Shown here in pieces: positions 1 to 9,431 of a stretch of DNA of 29,719 nucleotides (the first letter of the stretch is position 1; every line of letters starts with the position of its first letter). Location: NCBI GenBank assembly GCA_003550305.1, contig QKYT01000285.1:72485-102203 (forward strand), given 5' to 3'. The position numbers and the translations under genes are program-made. The stretch comes from Glomus cerebriforme. Lineage: Eukaryota; Glomeromycota; Glomeromycetes; Glomerales; Glomeraceae. The notes beneath the pieces were generated by a model. The model did no database searches. It saw only the letters and a list, made by a program, of their open reading frames with translations, and was not told the origin of the DNA.

Positions 1-446
1 CAAGTACCTCTCTTTTGATTATTTACTTTTTGTAGATGTTGAGTAAAACTATCATACCATTCTTTTGAGATCTCCAAAAGGCCTTTAATCAATGAATCAT
101 TATTAAATTCCATCCATTNAAATTCTATTNTCCAAGTACTGAAGATCGTACCGATCGAAAGTTTTTTCATTTCTTTATGTAATACTCTATTTTTAAAGAG
201 TTGACCAAATTCTTCATCAATACAATTATTAACTTCGTTAATGTTACGAAGTTGCTTATGTTTCATTGTACTTCTGCCATAAGAAATTTCTGTAGAGGTT
301 TGATCATTTTGAATAGCTTCAAAAATTTTTTTACAGATTAATAAGATAAGATTTTGTTTATCTTCATTATTTTGTAAAATAAAAAAGTTTGCTGGGTTGT
401 TAACATTACAATTATAACAGTGACAATTTAAATTCATGATATTCAT
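1..446 (-). CDS. Unrecognised protein, 5' end only (runs off left edge)
   Basis: Reading down from the ATG at 446, the minus strand is open for 148 codons to the window edge, with no stop apart from two codons containing N (positions 119 and 130, where the base is unknown). A second in-frame ATG at 437 is equally possible. The protein starts MNIMNLNCHCYNCNVNNPA, so it has four cysteines and a histidine close together near the start. The rest is mixed charged/aliphatic with helical character (for example NLILLICKKIFEAIQND and LLEISKEWYDSFTQHLQK). A stop lies in frame a little upstream of 446, so this is probably the true first coding exon. I do not recognise the family. The N at 119 could hide a stop (NAA), so a pseudogene is possible. 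Confidence 0.45.
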   Translation of the reverse strand, partial: MNIMNLNCHCYNCNVNNPANFFILQNNEDKQNLILLICKKIFEAIQNDQTSTEISYGRSTMKHKQLRNINEVNNCIDEEFGQLFKNRVLHKEMKKLSIGTIFSTWXIEFXWMEFNNDSLIKGLLEISKEWYDSFTQHLQKVNNQKRGT

Positions 447-750
447 GATGAACAAGTTGAGTTTGAAAAAAAAAGCTCAAACTTCAGAGAAATTCTGAAA
501 TCCGTTTTTGTAACAATTTTTTGTGTAAACTTGCTAAATATCACATTAGTGGCCGTCACCAGTAGCAGAATTACATCAACTTCTACCGGCATTAATCTTA
601 ATTTTGTGTCACCGGCTGTGATGGGGATCAAACTTCCAATTTTGAAAACAAAAGCATTCTTTTTTAGATAATTGGCGTTGTACTAAGTTGTGGTACTAAC
701 TTGTGCATCTTTTGTGTAATATAACCAATATAAATAAAGGATGGCCGGTG

Positions 751-780
751 CTCGATATAGAAATATATTTCTATATTGAG
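751..780. repeat. 30-nt hairpin
   Basis: The arms CTCGATATAGAAATA and TATTTCTATATTGAG are reverse complements except for one pair, giving a 15-bp foldback with no loop. It sits ten bases upstream of the dispersed repeat copy at 790-849 and may be part of the same element. Confidence 0.6.
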
Positions 781-789
781 TATGGTATC

Positions 790-849
790 AGAGGTGCAGA
801 CATATTGATAATGATGTAGTCTCACATGAGGGACGTCATTGATGTAACT
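790..849. repeat. Dispersed repeat, copy A
   Basis: The segment beginning AGAGGTGCAGA and ending GATGTAACT is shared with 6996-7063, including GATAATGATG, GTCTCACATGA and a TGACGT-like 3' part, with small indels. The two copies lie 6.2 kb apart in the same orientation. Further upstream each also has AAGTTGTGGTAC (684-695 and about 6813-6824), so the shared unit may be longer. No coding frame runs through it. Confidence 0.6.
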
Positions 850-964
850 ACATACATAACTGCAGCTACCCATGATCATGCTGATCATATAAACTATTTT
901 CTGGTTTTTCGTGACGCATCAATTTACTTTTTTCTTTATTCCTTTTTACTTATATTCAAATAAA

Positions 965-1085
965 ATGCCACAAACAAGTTCAAAAAAGAAGGTATAATTT
1001 ACTTTAATATTTGTATGATGATTTTTTTCTTTATTATAATATTTCACATTATTTTTAGAAACAACGTCAAAAATATCAACAATAA
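965..1085 (+). other. Possible tiny spliced ORF or gene-start relic
   Basis: ATG at 965 opens MPQTSSKKK, ending exactly at a GTATAA donor (992). A 67-nt A/T-rich interval ends in TTTTTAG (1058), and the next bases continue in phase as KQRQKYQQ then TAA. The product would be only 17 residues, basic and Q-rich. The clean splice signals are suggestive, but a peptide this short may be the leftover start of a decayed gene or chance. Confidence 0.2.
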
Positions 1086-1656
1086 TTATGCAATTGTAGT
1101 TTATTTATAGCTTAATAAAAAAATATCAGCCCGGTAAAAAAACATGATCCTATTTGGCTGTAGGATAATTGTAAATATGATTTTATTTGTTTAAGATCCG
1201 CGATCATAAACCACACGAATTTTATTGAAGAAAACCCTTGTTTTAACTAAAAAATGAATCTATCAAAAGAAAATTATGTATTCGAAGTTTATTTAATAAC
1301 ATATAATAATTATTATATTATTCTATTATTATTATTACATTATTCAAATGATCAAAGTCATGTTGTTGACGTATTCATTGATTGTATAAAATATCTACCC
1401 TTTGTGTACAATAGATAATTTTGGCGTGATTTGATCAATTATTAAAATATGAACGTGTAACGATAAAACTAAAATAAAATAAAATAAAATATTAATATGT
1501 CATACTATTCTTTAAAATATTGATATACAATCGAATCCTATTTAAGGGATAAACGTTTCGCTTTTTCGATAAGTTGAGTTGCAACTATAGTGTAATAGTG
1601 TAATAGAGAAATCGTTAGATTAATTTCAACTTCCTTAAACTCATAAATAAAAATTA

Positions 1657-2146
1657 TTAAAAACGCTCATACAATCTTCTACTAGCACAAATTTCATCTT
1701 GAACACTAATAAGTTCAACGATCAAACCTTTAATTCGACTCCGAATAAAGTTCGGTGTTTGGATCAGAATATAAGAATTTAACGTTTGATAAACATGATG
1801 ACAGAGATTCACATTTCTGATGAGAATACAAAAATTTTTAAGTAATCATAGTATTTCTTTTTTAAATTAACTAATCATAAGAAAATTACTTCTGTAAACT
1901 CTTTTATTTTGTTCCCTAATATAGTTTTATTATTCATCCAATTTTTTTTTTTTAATAATTACGATAATTTTTTTTTTTTTAAAAAAAAAATAATAATATA
2001 CCGTGAGATCTTGTACTGCTTTTTTAGCCAACTCATAATTTTTCTTAACCTTTATAACTAAAGGTTCTATTTCGGATAATTTTTTATTGAGGTTGGATTT
2101 CTTCATTTCAACTTGCTTAATTTCGATCAATGCATGAGTTTTGCCT
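1657..2146 (-). CDS. Fragment of an unrecognised coiled-coil protein (two exons)
   Basis: Exon A runs from about 2146 to 2002, preceded by a TTTCATAG acceptor and ended by ACG|GTATAT. It encodes GKTHALIEIKQVEMKKSN and continues as KLSEIEPLVIKVKKNYELAK and KAVQDLT, a charged heptad-like stretch. After an intron rich in poly(T)/poly(A), exon B (about 1842 or 1816 down to 1657) reads SRIKGLIVELISVQDEICAS then RRLYERF and a stop. No in-frame start codon is visible in exon B, so it is easy to miss. A second frame of exon B (KCESLSSCLSNVKFLYSDPN) also looks protein-like, so there may be a frameshift and the gene may be broken. The upstream start was not found. The EP..V...K pattern recalls long coiled coils in general; I assign no family. 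Confidence 0.4.
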
Positions 2147-2542
2147 CTATGAAATCCATAAATTATAATATATTAACACTATAAACATTATACCTAATTA
2201 AAGCAGAAATATCGTAGTGGTCCCAAGTATCGTCCTTCCCCGTATAATATCTATGGATAGGTTTGTTACTCCCACTTTAATGCATTTCATGTGTTCATGT
2301 GATTTACAGCAAGTTCATTCAATTCTGTCGGCTGCACAAACATGAGGTCTCCCATTATTTGACAGCAAAATACTGGTTTGATACCGGTAATAATGAGCTT
2401 TGTACTGTANAAGATATGTGATAGCTTCGTTACTGTCACAATTAAATATTCATTATATATTTATAGAGAAATAATTACTTTTCCTTGCGTAATATTATAN
2501 AATTCTCTCTTTTTTGANCAATTATAAACTTCGTTGTGCTAA

Positions 2543-3195
2543 ATGGATTTATACGAAATTCAGGATGATAGCATCGAGTATGTAAAAGAGGAAATTGAAA
2601 TATCAAACTGGAATCCACTTTTAAAAAATAATGATATAATAGAAGATATCACTACAAACAAACACCGACCTAAAGTTTGGGCGGAGGTATATCGCAACAC
2701 ATTTAATAAATTTCATAAATAATTTGTAGTTCATTTTTATATTTTTATATTTAAATTTTTTTTTAAAAAAATGTTTTTAATAATATAAAAGTCTCGACAA
2801 GAGTTATGCGAGACTCTNACTTATTTCAGAACCTACCAAAGTGATGTTTATTACAAAAATAATGTAGTATATTCATATCTTTTAGATGAATTTGGAGCGA
2901 ATAGAGATGTCTGTAACGGACGCGTAATAATATCGTATGGATAAATTTTTAATTTGTTATTTTTTTTTTTTTTTTTAAAAAATAAAATATATGATTGGTT
3001 ATTGAATTCAATTTTTTAAATTTCAGTGGAAGTAAAAGCTCTAAACAANGACCCTCCAAATCACAATTAATGACCGACGCTTCGGTTAACTCTTTGTTGA
3101 GTAATTATTCTGACAAAAAACCGTTAGCATTAATCATTGGTAATAAGTGCCCAACTGCAGAATTTAAAGTTCCTGCACGATATTGCTGTAAATAA
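2543..3195 (+). CDS. Uncharacterised fungal protein, three exons, probably C-terminally truncated
   Basis: Exons 2543-2686, 2792-2934 and 3027-3195 join in frame (phases 0 and 2) through GTATAT...AAAAG and GTATGG...TTTCAG introns, giving 151 residues. Key stretches are KHRPKVWAE|SRQELCETLT across intron 1, then YFRTYQSDVYYKNNVVYSYL, DEFGANRDVCNGRVIISGSK and KPLALIIGNKCPTAEFKVPA. Exon 1 alone is 48 codons and reads on to a stop if unspliced. The proposed start is preceded by ATTATAAAC. A W-x-x-S-R-Q-E-L-C-E core is something I recall from uncharacterised fungal proteins, but I cannot name a domain. The terminal RYCCK* lies on a GTAAAT donor-like site (3188), so the stop may really be intronic. 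One codon contains N (3050). A decayed copy exists at 24363-24625. Confidence 0.65.
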
Positions 3196-4592
3196 TAGAT
3201 TGATAGATCCCCCTTTTTTATTTTTATTTTTATTTGTAATTTTATTATAATGCCAGCTATGAGTATTTCCCTCGGTTTCTTTTGAAATATAATTTTATAA
3301 TAATTTTATAATAGTTTTCATTTTATTATTATGACTGTGTAGATGATTTTAATTTAAAATTTAAATAAACATGAAAAATCATAAGATCATAAAATATTTA
3401 CTAAAAAATATTTGATCATCAAATTATTACATCGCAAAAATGTGCGCGTATCTCACTCATATAACCTAGCTCTCTGCGTCTGCTGCGCCTATCCAATTTA
3501 CATCATTGGCCGGGACCGGAATTACGATAATGCCATTAAATTCTGGCTGACGTTATCTATAAAAAGGAAAGATTTTATTTGATACCGTCTTCATCACATG
3601 CTCGGATAAATCACATGATTCACATGATTGAGTGATCTACATATCATTAGCGTTCCAAAGAAAAGAAAAATAATCTAAATTTGTCTACATTGAAAATTTT
3701 CTTTGTAACGGTAAAAATACTTTATTAGGTTTAAAAAAATCCTTATCTTTACAAAAGATAACAGATGACTCATTCTGAAACGTCAATATGCATCAGAATT
3801 TCCGTAAATGTTGCTAAAATTATAAAATTATTAACAAAATTGATTGCTATGATAAAACTAATATCGTTAGAATAAAATTTTTGTAAGTTCTCATGACTTT
3901 TATTTTTGTAGATACATTCCTTTGTGTGTTTCATATATAATTGTACACTTAAAAACAAGTATTAACAGGTATTTCGTAATTTGATTAAAAATANATAACA
4001 TATTTTTATAATAACGACATAAAAACGGCTTCATTTATTCTTATTATTTGTTCCATTTACATTATTTTATTAACTAAAGTGATAGCATACAATACGGCTT
4101 TGAAAATCGTATTGTTCTTTGTGCATNATTTTACGTAATTNTTTCATATGTCTGGAATAAATATACAGTATCTCTTTACCAATTTCTATTTCGAAACTTA
4201 TTAGGAAATGTCACGATTTTATGATCTGCAAATGATTGGCTTAAATGAATGATACGTCAGGAATTATGTCACGGGTCTTTGGATTTGGCGGATCATTATA
4301 AATATGATTTTTTATATACATACCATATATAATTTTTTGAGAGAAATAAATTTATTTATCTGGTTATCTATGCATTGCATTTGTTCAGATGATAATAATA
4401 AATCGTCAATTGTTTTTTTTTGCCAAGACATTTGATTTTATATGCAGTAATTTATTAAAAAAAAATTAGCCAAACATCTAGGATACTTAATTTAGGAATT
4501 TAATAGGTTCGAGGCATTCATAGTTAAATGAGAATTTTTTTTTACAGTTCTGCATCTTTTTCTGTGTGGAAAAATGATACAATGTTTAACAT
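3196..4592. other. Intergenic, no gene seen
   Basis: The stretch is A/T-rich filler with N calls at about 3994, 4126 and 4141. One small inverted repeat lies near 3519-3549 (CCGGAATTA facing TAAATTCTGG), beside a GGCCGGGACC patch of the GGCC/GAATT type seen in other repeats of this window. The 62-codon minus-strand ORF at 3770-3958 has no protein-like character. Confidence 0.5.
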
Positions 4593-4808
4593 TTGAAAAA
4601 CATAAAACAAACTCTAACATTGGTTAATCATAAAATAAAAATTTCAAATAATCTTCTATCAGAAGATCATTATGGCCAATTAATTTTTAATTTTCTACAT
4701 TGGGAAATCCGAAGATGGTTCTTTTCGCCTGCAGTAGAAGAATCTCCAATTAGAAAATTTATTACAAATCAATTCGTAATAATTTATTGTAAAGATATCA
4801 AAAAATAA
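4593..4808 (+). other. ORF remnant, possible exon
   Basis: A 71-codon open stretch with no internal ATG (the only usable start would be TTG) encodes a protein-like segment, for example DHYGQLIFNFLHWEIRRWFF then SPAVEESPIRKFITNQFVII. A TTTTTTTTTACAG acceptor ends at 4547, but the frame is interrupted between that and 4593, so this is either a broken exon or chance. Unrecognised. Confidence 0.25.
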
Positions 4809-5027
4809 AATACAACGAACCCTTTTTTTTTAATATTTCCATGTGAAAAGAAAGAAAATTCAGTTCTTTTTTGATTAGTATTATATTTTTTTAAGTTTAA
4901 AATCAAGATTTATTTATAAACTTCACAATTATGTAATTATGCTGTACGAAATTTTAAGGCGTATATATTATCAGTTATTCTTTGAGTACTTAATTTGGAA
5001 TAATAAATTTATGATATCGAATATACT

Positions 5028-5717
5028 ATGATATCTGTACGTCGAATCAACATATTTACGATCAAGTATAAAAAGATTGCATTAAAAAACAAAAAAATGA
5101 ATTCAGATGATTATAACCGACTTTATGAGACGGGGGAAGGATACGATGTTATTATTTATTCCGGAAAAGATCCAAAATGTTCTGAATATCATGCCCATTC
5201 ATTTGTTTTACGCAACAGATCTCAATATCATTTTCTTATACGTGGGCTGAAAAACAAGATGGTAAATTTATTTTCAGAAAAGAAAATATTCCATCACATA
5301 TATTTGATATTATTCTTAGGTAAGAAATAATATTTATAATAAAATTTTCAGAATAATAACGAAATTACTAACTTTTATTAAATTATATTAGATTTCTTTA
5401 TTTTGGAACTATCGAAATTGAGGATTTACATGGTACTGATATATTGAAATTATTGATGGCGGCGGATGAGCTTGGTATCCAAATATTAACTTCATATATC
5501 CAGGAGTATTTAATTAACCATCAAACCGAATTTTTGCAACATAATTCAAGCAGAATTCTTAGACTTCTTGAAAGCACACATAAACTGAAGCTTTCAATGT
5601 ATTATGGAATTATTGTTTCAATGCAGGTAATTAAAAAAAAATTAAAAAATAAATTATATTAAGAAAAAAAATAATATATATATAACTAATACTTTGCAGA
5701 AACCCGTGATTTGTTAA
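5028..5717 (+). pseudogene. BTB/POZ-domain protein gene, frameshifted and truncated
   Basis: Exon 1 encodes the start of a BTB domain: DYNRLYETGEGYDVIIYSGK and then EYHAHSFVLRNRSQY, with the H-A-H-S-x-V-L-R core. Just after RSQY (about 5224) the frame is lost. The next frame continues correctly as SYTWAEKQDGKFIFRKENIP and SHIFDIILR, so a short deletion that is not a multiple of three removed the F-R-x-A-F-S part. Splicing at 5319|5320 and 5391|5392 restores RFLYFGTIEIEDLHGTDILK and LLMAADELGIQILTSYIQEY (the BTB C-terminal helices), ending at CAG|GTAATT (5626). The next exon begins at 5700 (TTTGCAG|AAACCC) but stops after KPVIC. BTB proteins of this kind are a large family in Glomeromycotina, often acting as Cul3 adaptors; that role is inferred, not shown. 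The start may be 5028 or the ATG at 5097. Confidence 0.8.
5692..5716 (+). repeat. 25-bp direct repeat, left copy (BTB exon start)
   Basis: CTTTGCAGAAACC(C)GTGATTTGTTA matches 6555-6579 with one mismatch (C/T). It contains the 3' splice site and the first codons of the last BTB exon. The two copies bracket about 840 bp including the inverted-repeat element, as expected for an insertion or repair event that duplicated the target. Confidence 0.75.
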
Positions 5718-5718
5718 A

Positions 5719-6189
5719 GTGATGAGGATCCTTAACGTGTACCCCGGGTGTAGATCTTTATCCTAGACCCCGGGGGTGTAGACTCTTATCCTGTACCCCC
5801 TCTAAATTTGATTGGTTTGTGGTTGTGTAGTCGGGGTATAGGTTTTTTTTTTATTTTTATTGTAGCTACGTGTACATCCATTTTAATGGGAGCATATATT
5901 GAACCTATAGAAAATAGACTAAANACTAGCTAATCCCCCGCCTCGCCTAAAAAAGAAAAATAAAACTAGGCATGGNCATCTTGAAAGAAACCAAAAGAAA
6001 AAAGGAATAGAAAAATCATTAAGAGAAAACAAAGAAATAAAATCTATATTAAAATCTATAATAATATTTGATTGAGAAAAATCGTATAAATTTCTATGGT
6101 GTCCAAGAGCCTGAATGCAGGAAATTCGACGTGACCCACCGGGGTACAGGTCAAGGATCCCCGGTAGGGGTAGTAAATCGCATCATCAC
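5719..6189. mobile_element. Inverted-repeat non-autonomous element (MITE-like) inside the BTB relic
   Basis: The left end GTGATGA..GGATCCTTAACG then TGTACCCCGG is mirrored by the right end: the reverse complement from 6189 reads GTGATGATG, then GGATCCTTGACC and TGTACCCCGG. The arms differ by an extra ~19 nt in the right arm. The left arm also holds an imperfect tandem of about 28 bp (ACCCCGG...TGTAGA...TTATCCT, 5740-5797). The interior has no coding capacity. The C/G-rich ends contrast with the A/T-rich surroundings. No clean short target-site duplication abuts the arms; the 25-bp repeats lie outside, asymmetrically. Confidence 0.6.
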
Positions 6190-6554
6190 GTGATTAATTC
6201 GACGAAGTGGAATTTTTTAATATTTTACATGAAGTTTTTGTAAAACGTTTTTATGAAAATAAATTTGGAAATCTTATGAAAAAAATAATTCATTATCTCT
6301 TTCTCGATTTCAGTTAAAAAGAGAGCAATTCATCTATTCAAAGAAAATATTAAAATGATAATAAATTATAATTAATTCATGATTATTAACTCATAAAAAC
6401 AACTTAGACGCAAGATTTAGATTTCAAATCATATCTTGTTCAATGATTTAAAAAATTTTACATATCACATTATGTTCAATATTAATTTTTAGTTAAATAA
6501 CATGAAATTTAGTTGTAATATTTTCATGATTACACCAAATGAATTTAAATATTT

Positions 6555-6579
6555 CTTTGCAGAAACCTGTGATTTGTTA
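6555..6579 (+). repeat. 25-bp direct repeat, right copy
   Basis: This is the second copy of the BTB exon start (see 5692-5716), again preceded by a T-rich acceptor. From here the frame reads KPVICYYLKKTAFFL and stops, so it does not restore the BTB gene. Confidence 0.75.
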
Positions 6580-6995
6580 CTATCTAAAAAAACGGCCTTT
6601 TTTTTGTAAATAAATAAATATATATATCGTTTACAAAAAATCTTCATATAAAAAGAAATGCTACGTACATTTATCTTTTAGATTTAGTTGTAGTAGGTAG
6701 GCAGGTTTTATTAACTGAAAATATGAATATCATGAATTCTGGATTCAATGAGAATAACAAATTAAAGTAAATATAGTGGAGCATAGAACTATATTTAATA
6801 TAGTGAAGCATAAGTTGTGGTACATAAGATATCTCGTGGAGCAAGAACCACGGTACACTTTACTTAAATAAATAAAAATAAATATTGTAAAATAAAAAAA
6901 TAAATAATGTAAATCAAATCTTTAATTTATTACTCTCCCCATTAATTTATATAAAAAAAATTATTATTTGAAAATAATTTTGTTCAATTGTCAGT

Positions 6996-7063
6996 AGAGG
7001 TGCAGAAATTTGATAATGATGAGGTCTCACATGACGGTACGAATTTTGACGTATGACGTAACT
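6996..7063. repeat. Dispersed repeat, copy B
   Basis: Matches 790-849 (AGAGGTGCAGA, TTGATAATGATG, GTCTCACATGA, GACGTA..ACGTAACT) with indels. Same strand, 6.2 kb away. Confidence 0.6.
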
Positions 7064-7199
7064 AAAAAATATTATTTATAATTCACTGTAGCTTATTTTA
7101 TTTGTTTATATGTCAAATAAAAATAAAGACAATTTTACTATTTCTTGTAATTAACAGCATTATATAATATTTTCTGTTATCTTTAGTTTGTAAAACGAC

Positions 7200-7797
7200 T
7201 CACTCTTCCAATCTAGAATTTAAAATCTCATCAACTACTGGATCAAATTCCATGTTATTATTATCCTCCTTATTAGTATGACATATTTAGCATTTTCTCC
7301 ATCCTGAAAGATTGGAGTAATTTTGAGAATCAGATAGATATTAATCTTCAGCACCCCCTTCTTGTTTCATGTTGGTTTTCACAGTCTTTCAGATTTGTCA
7401 AATCCTCTTCCGATCAATGATCTAAATTTTATTATAGAAATAAATTAGAAAATTTCTCAACTTTTTTATCAAAAAACAATTTTATATCATTATCCTTTAT
7501 TGCTAACTAAAAATCTACAACCACTTACAGTATCATTTCTAAGTAAATTTATATAGAGTTCTTTATTAAATTCTTCCGTTATTTTTTTAAGAATATTATC
7601 AATTATAAAGTTACTCTTAGGAAATTATGATCTTTATGATGATGAATAATCTTTGCAAGATATAAATATAATTTATTGATTTTAAGTTTTATGTTTTAAT
7701 ATTAAATTCTTACCTGTTAAAATATCAGTGCCGGAATTGCATTTATGAGCAAATGTAATCTTCTTTCTTAAATCGATTTGCCATTCTTCCAACACTT
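7200..7797 (-). pseudogene. Decayed unrecognised gene, 3' portion
   Basis: Read on the minus strand, protein-like pieces follow in order but in shifting frames. VLEEWQIDLRKKITFAHKCN then SGTDILT (7797 to about 7718) ends at a GGTAAG donor. PKSNFIIDNILKKITEEFNK, ELYINLLRNDTVSGCRFLVS and DNDIKLFFDKKVEKFSNLF come next, then SEEDLTNLKDCENQHETRR, YLSDSQNYSNLSGWRKC and ICHTNKEDNNNMEFDPVVDE, finishing ILNSRLEE* at 7200. At least three frameshifts and several in-frame stops separate them. The charged, low-hydrophobicity composition and a clear terminal stop support a former coding region, but I do not recognise the family. Confidence 0.45.
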
Positions 7798-7925
7798 AAT
7801 AATCATTTTTTTTTTAAATATTTTAATCATCGAATACCCAGCAACCAGAGTAGTTTGGCTGATTTTGAAAACAACTTTATTTTACCATTGGATAACATAA
7901 ACTTAGCAATAAATAGGCCTTTGCT

Positions 7926-8045
7926 ATGGACAATTATGATATTAATAAAGAAAAGGCATTTGAATACTATAAAATGTCTGCAAAATGGAGGAAATATCAA
8001 TGCACGAATAAGCTTAGCACCTCTATATGAACAAGATGAATTTCT
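7926..8045 (+). pseudogene. Sel1-repeat fragment with frameshift
   Basis: From the ATG at 7926 the frame reads YDINKEKAFEYYKMSAK, which is the helix-A half of a Sel1 unit (K-A-x-E-Y-Y-x-x-S-A). The following helix-B half appears one frame over as NGGNINARISLAPLYEQDE (G-x-x-x-A-x-x-x-L-A-x-L-Y-E-x-G pattern, final G lost). A single-base change in the AAAATGG area therefore breaks the repeat. Sel1 repeats are tetratricopeptide-like helical hairpins used for protein-protein contacts and often sit beside kinase domains in Glomeromycotina. Only one unit survives, with no start or neighbouring units. Confidence 0.6.
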
Positions 8046-8433
8046 ATTGTTTTTTCAAATTGTTTTTTTTTTATGATTATTATGAGTAAAATTAGATTTT
8101 TTTTTTTNACAAATAAAAAAAAAAAATATTATTACATTCCAAAACTAGTAGAAATATGCACTTTTTCAGGGGATTTCATCCCCTATGATATATATATATG
8201 TTGTGTATTAGTTAACATATTGTTATAAATTGAGAATTTTAGTATTTATGATTGAAATAATTTTTTTTAAAAATTGTGAAAAAAACTCAAATTGTTAAAG
8301 AATTTTCGACTAAATGCTTCATGAAAAATAGAGTTAATCAATGTTTTACTCTATTTTCTCTTCTCCTTTGAGTACAATACCTTTTTTACTGTACAATTGA
8401 TTTAATTCTTTCATAAATATCAAAGAACTTACT

Positions 8434-8568
8434 ATGATGATTTGTTTATTTTGGTTAGCAATTGCAAAAGTTGTAACTTGGCCACAACATGCTTGCCGAA
8501 GTAAAGAAATATTTACGGATGGAATTGGAAATGATCACATAACAGTTTTTACGAATCGAGATCACTAG
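8434..8568 (+). other. Small ORF with hydrophobic N-terminus
   Basis: A 44-codon ORF opens MMICLFWLAIAKVVTWPQHA, a signal-peptide-like hydrophobic start, and ends FTDGIGNDHITVFTNRDH*. It is below usual length cut-offs. There is no splice or promoter support and no family match, so it may be chance. Confidence 0.2.
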
Positions 8569-8663
8569 ACAAAATCAAATTAAGAATTATGATATATACT
8601 ACTGTACGATATAAAGTATTTTTTATGCTGAGCGCAATAATTAAATAGAATTCTTTTTTGATT

Positions 8664-8665
<2 letters not shown>

Positions 8666-8698
<33 letters not shown>
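8666..8698. repeat. (ATT)n microsatellite
   Basis: Eleven uninterrupted ATT units. Confidence 0.9.
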
Positions 8699-8767
8699 TG
8701 AAATTTAAAAGCTTAGATACTTCAAAAACTTCAAATAGTAAAGCAATTGAAAATTTTTATTTTGCAG

Positions 8768-8920
8768 CCGACCAGTGGAAATGAAAAATTGATAATTTAA
8801 TTCAAGAAACGTAGCTGAACCTTATGATTTAGTATTTGAATGAATATCATACAATTAGTTTAATGATATTAAATAAATGAGCAAAAATGGTTTTTTCCAC
8901 GTATATTAATCATATAGACG
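8768..8920 (+). pseudogene. Protein-kinase N-terminal linker relic
   Basis: After a TTTTGCAG acceptor (ends 8767) the frames read PTSGNEK, then IDNLIQE, then EPYDLVFE*ISYN*FNDIK*, and then MSKNGF.HVY. This follows the order W-T-S-G-N-x-x-I-D-x-F-I-Q ... L-E-W-I-P-Y-x-x-F-x-D-I-x-x-x-x-x-G-G-F that I know from the segment leading into the glycine loop of many Rhizophagus-type kinases. Several stops and at least two frame changes interrupt it, and no catalytic region follows. The match is from memory of the motif, so moderate confidence. Confidence 0.5.
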
Positions 8921-9327
8921 GTATAAAGTTTTATTTATTAATCACATAACCGCAGTATCCTAAATATAAAACTTGTCTTCACGTAAAATTTAAATACAAA
9001 TTCCATATATTATACTGTACACTCTTACTTCAGTTTACACACTTGAAGCATTAAAATTGCCTTTCCCCCTTTTATTGTATGCTCAGAACCGTTTTACTAA
9101 ATTTTTCAGAAAAATGATTATAAATTACCAAATTTCAATTCAAGTAGCCATATATAAAAAAAAAAAGTTAAAAAAAATTAAATGTTAAAACGTTAGAAAA
9201 GAATACAAAAAAAAACACTCTTATTTGCTTCTTTATAGTGTATACCGATAGCTGAAAGCAGTTGAGTGCGATAAGAAAGGATTCTATAAAATAATAATTT
9301 TTTTTTATGGATTATGTAAGGATTTAA

Positions 9328-9431
9328 CCAGATAATCCAGATGATACTAATTCAGATATTTATGATAAGGGATTTCTAATCGATCAGATAAATTGAAATT
9401 GGATCAGTTGTTACAATTATCATTTTGGTGA
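9328..9431 (+). pseudogene. Acidic coding relic
   Basis: PDNPDDTNSDIYDK (9328 on) is followed after a one-base shift by GISNRSDKLKLDQLLQLSFW and a stop at 9429-9431. The composition resembles the acidic linker/tail of larger proteins. No start, no family assignment. Confidence 0.25.

Larger units (their letters stand above)
447..1656. other. Intergenic stretch with short repeats, no convincing gene
   Basis: Two ORF-like minus-strand stretches (443-631 and 664-888) have no protein-like composition and overlap repeat sequence, so they are not called. The stretch holds a 30-nt hairpin (751-780), one copy of a dispersed repeat (790-849), a possible tiny spliced ORF (965-1085) and A/T-rich filler including (AAAAT)n-like runs near 1470-1490. 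Confidence 0.5.
6190..7199. other. Intergenic/insert remainder, no gene seen
   Basis: About 365 bp of A/T-rich sequence lies between the inverted-repeat element and the right 25-bp repeat. It is followed by a GTGGAGCA/AAGTTGTGGTAC-containing patch (6775-6860) and dispersed repeat copy B (6996-7063). No reading frame has protein-like character. Confidence 0.45.

Noticed and set aside
443..888. Two minus-strand ORFs (62 and 74 codons)
   Set aside because: No protein-like composition; one overlaps the dispersed repeat and hairpin, the other the start of the left-edge gene in another frame.
3770..3958. 62-codon minus-strand ORF
   Set aside because: A/T-driven hydrophobic composition, no start context, no splice sites or homologous copy.
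8168..8184. AGGGGAT-TTC-ATCCCCT perfect 7-bp hairpin
   Set aside because: Looks like a terminator-type stem, but such terminators are bacterial and this is fungal DNA; too short to mean more.
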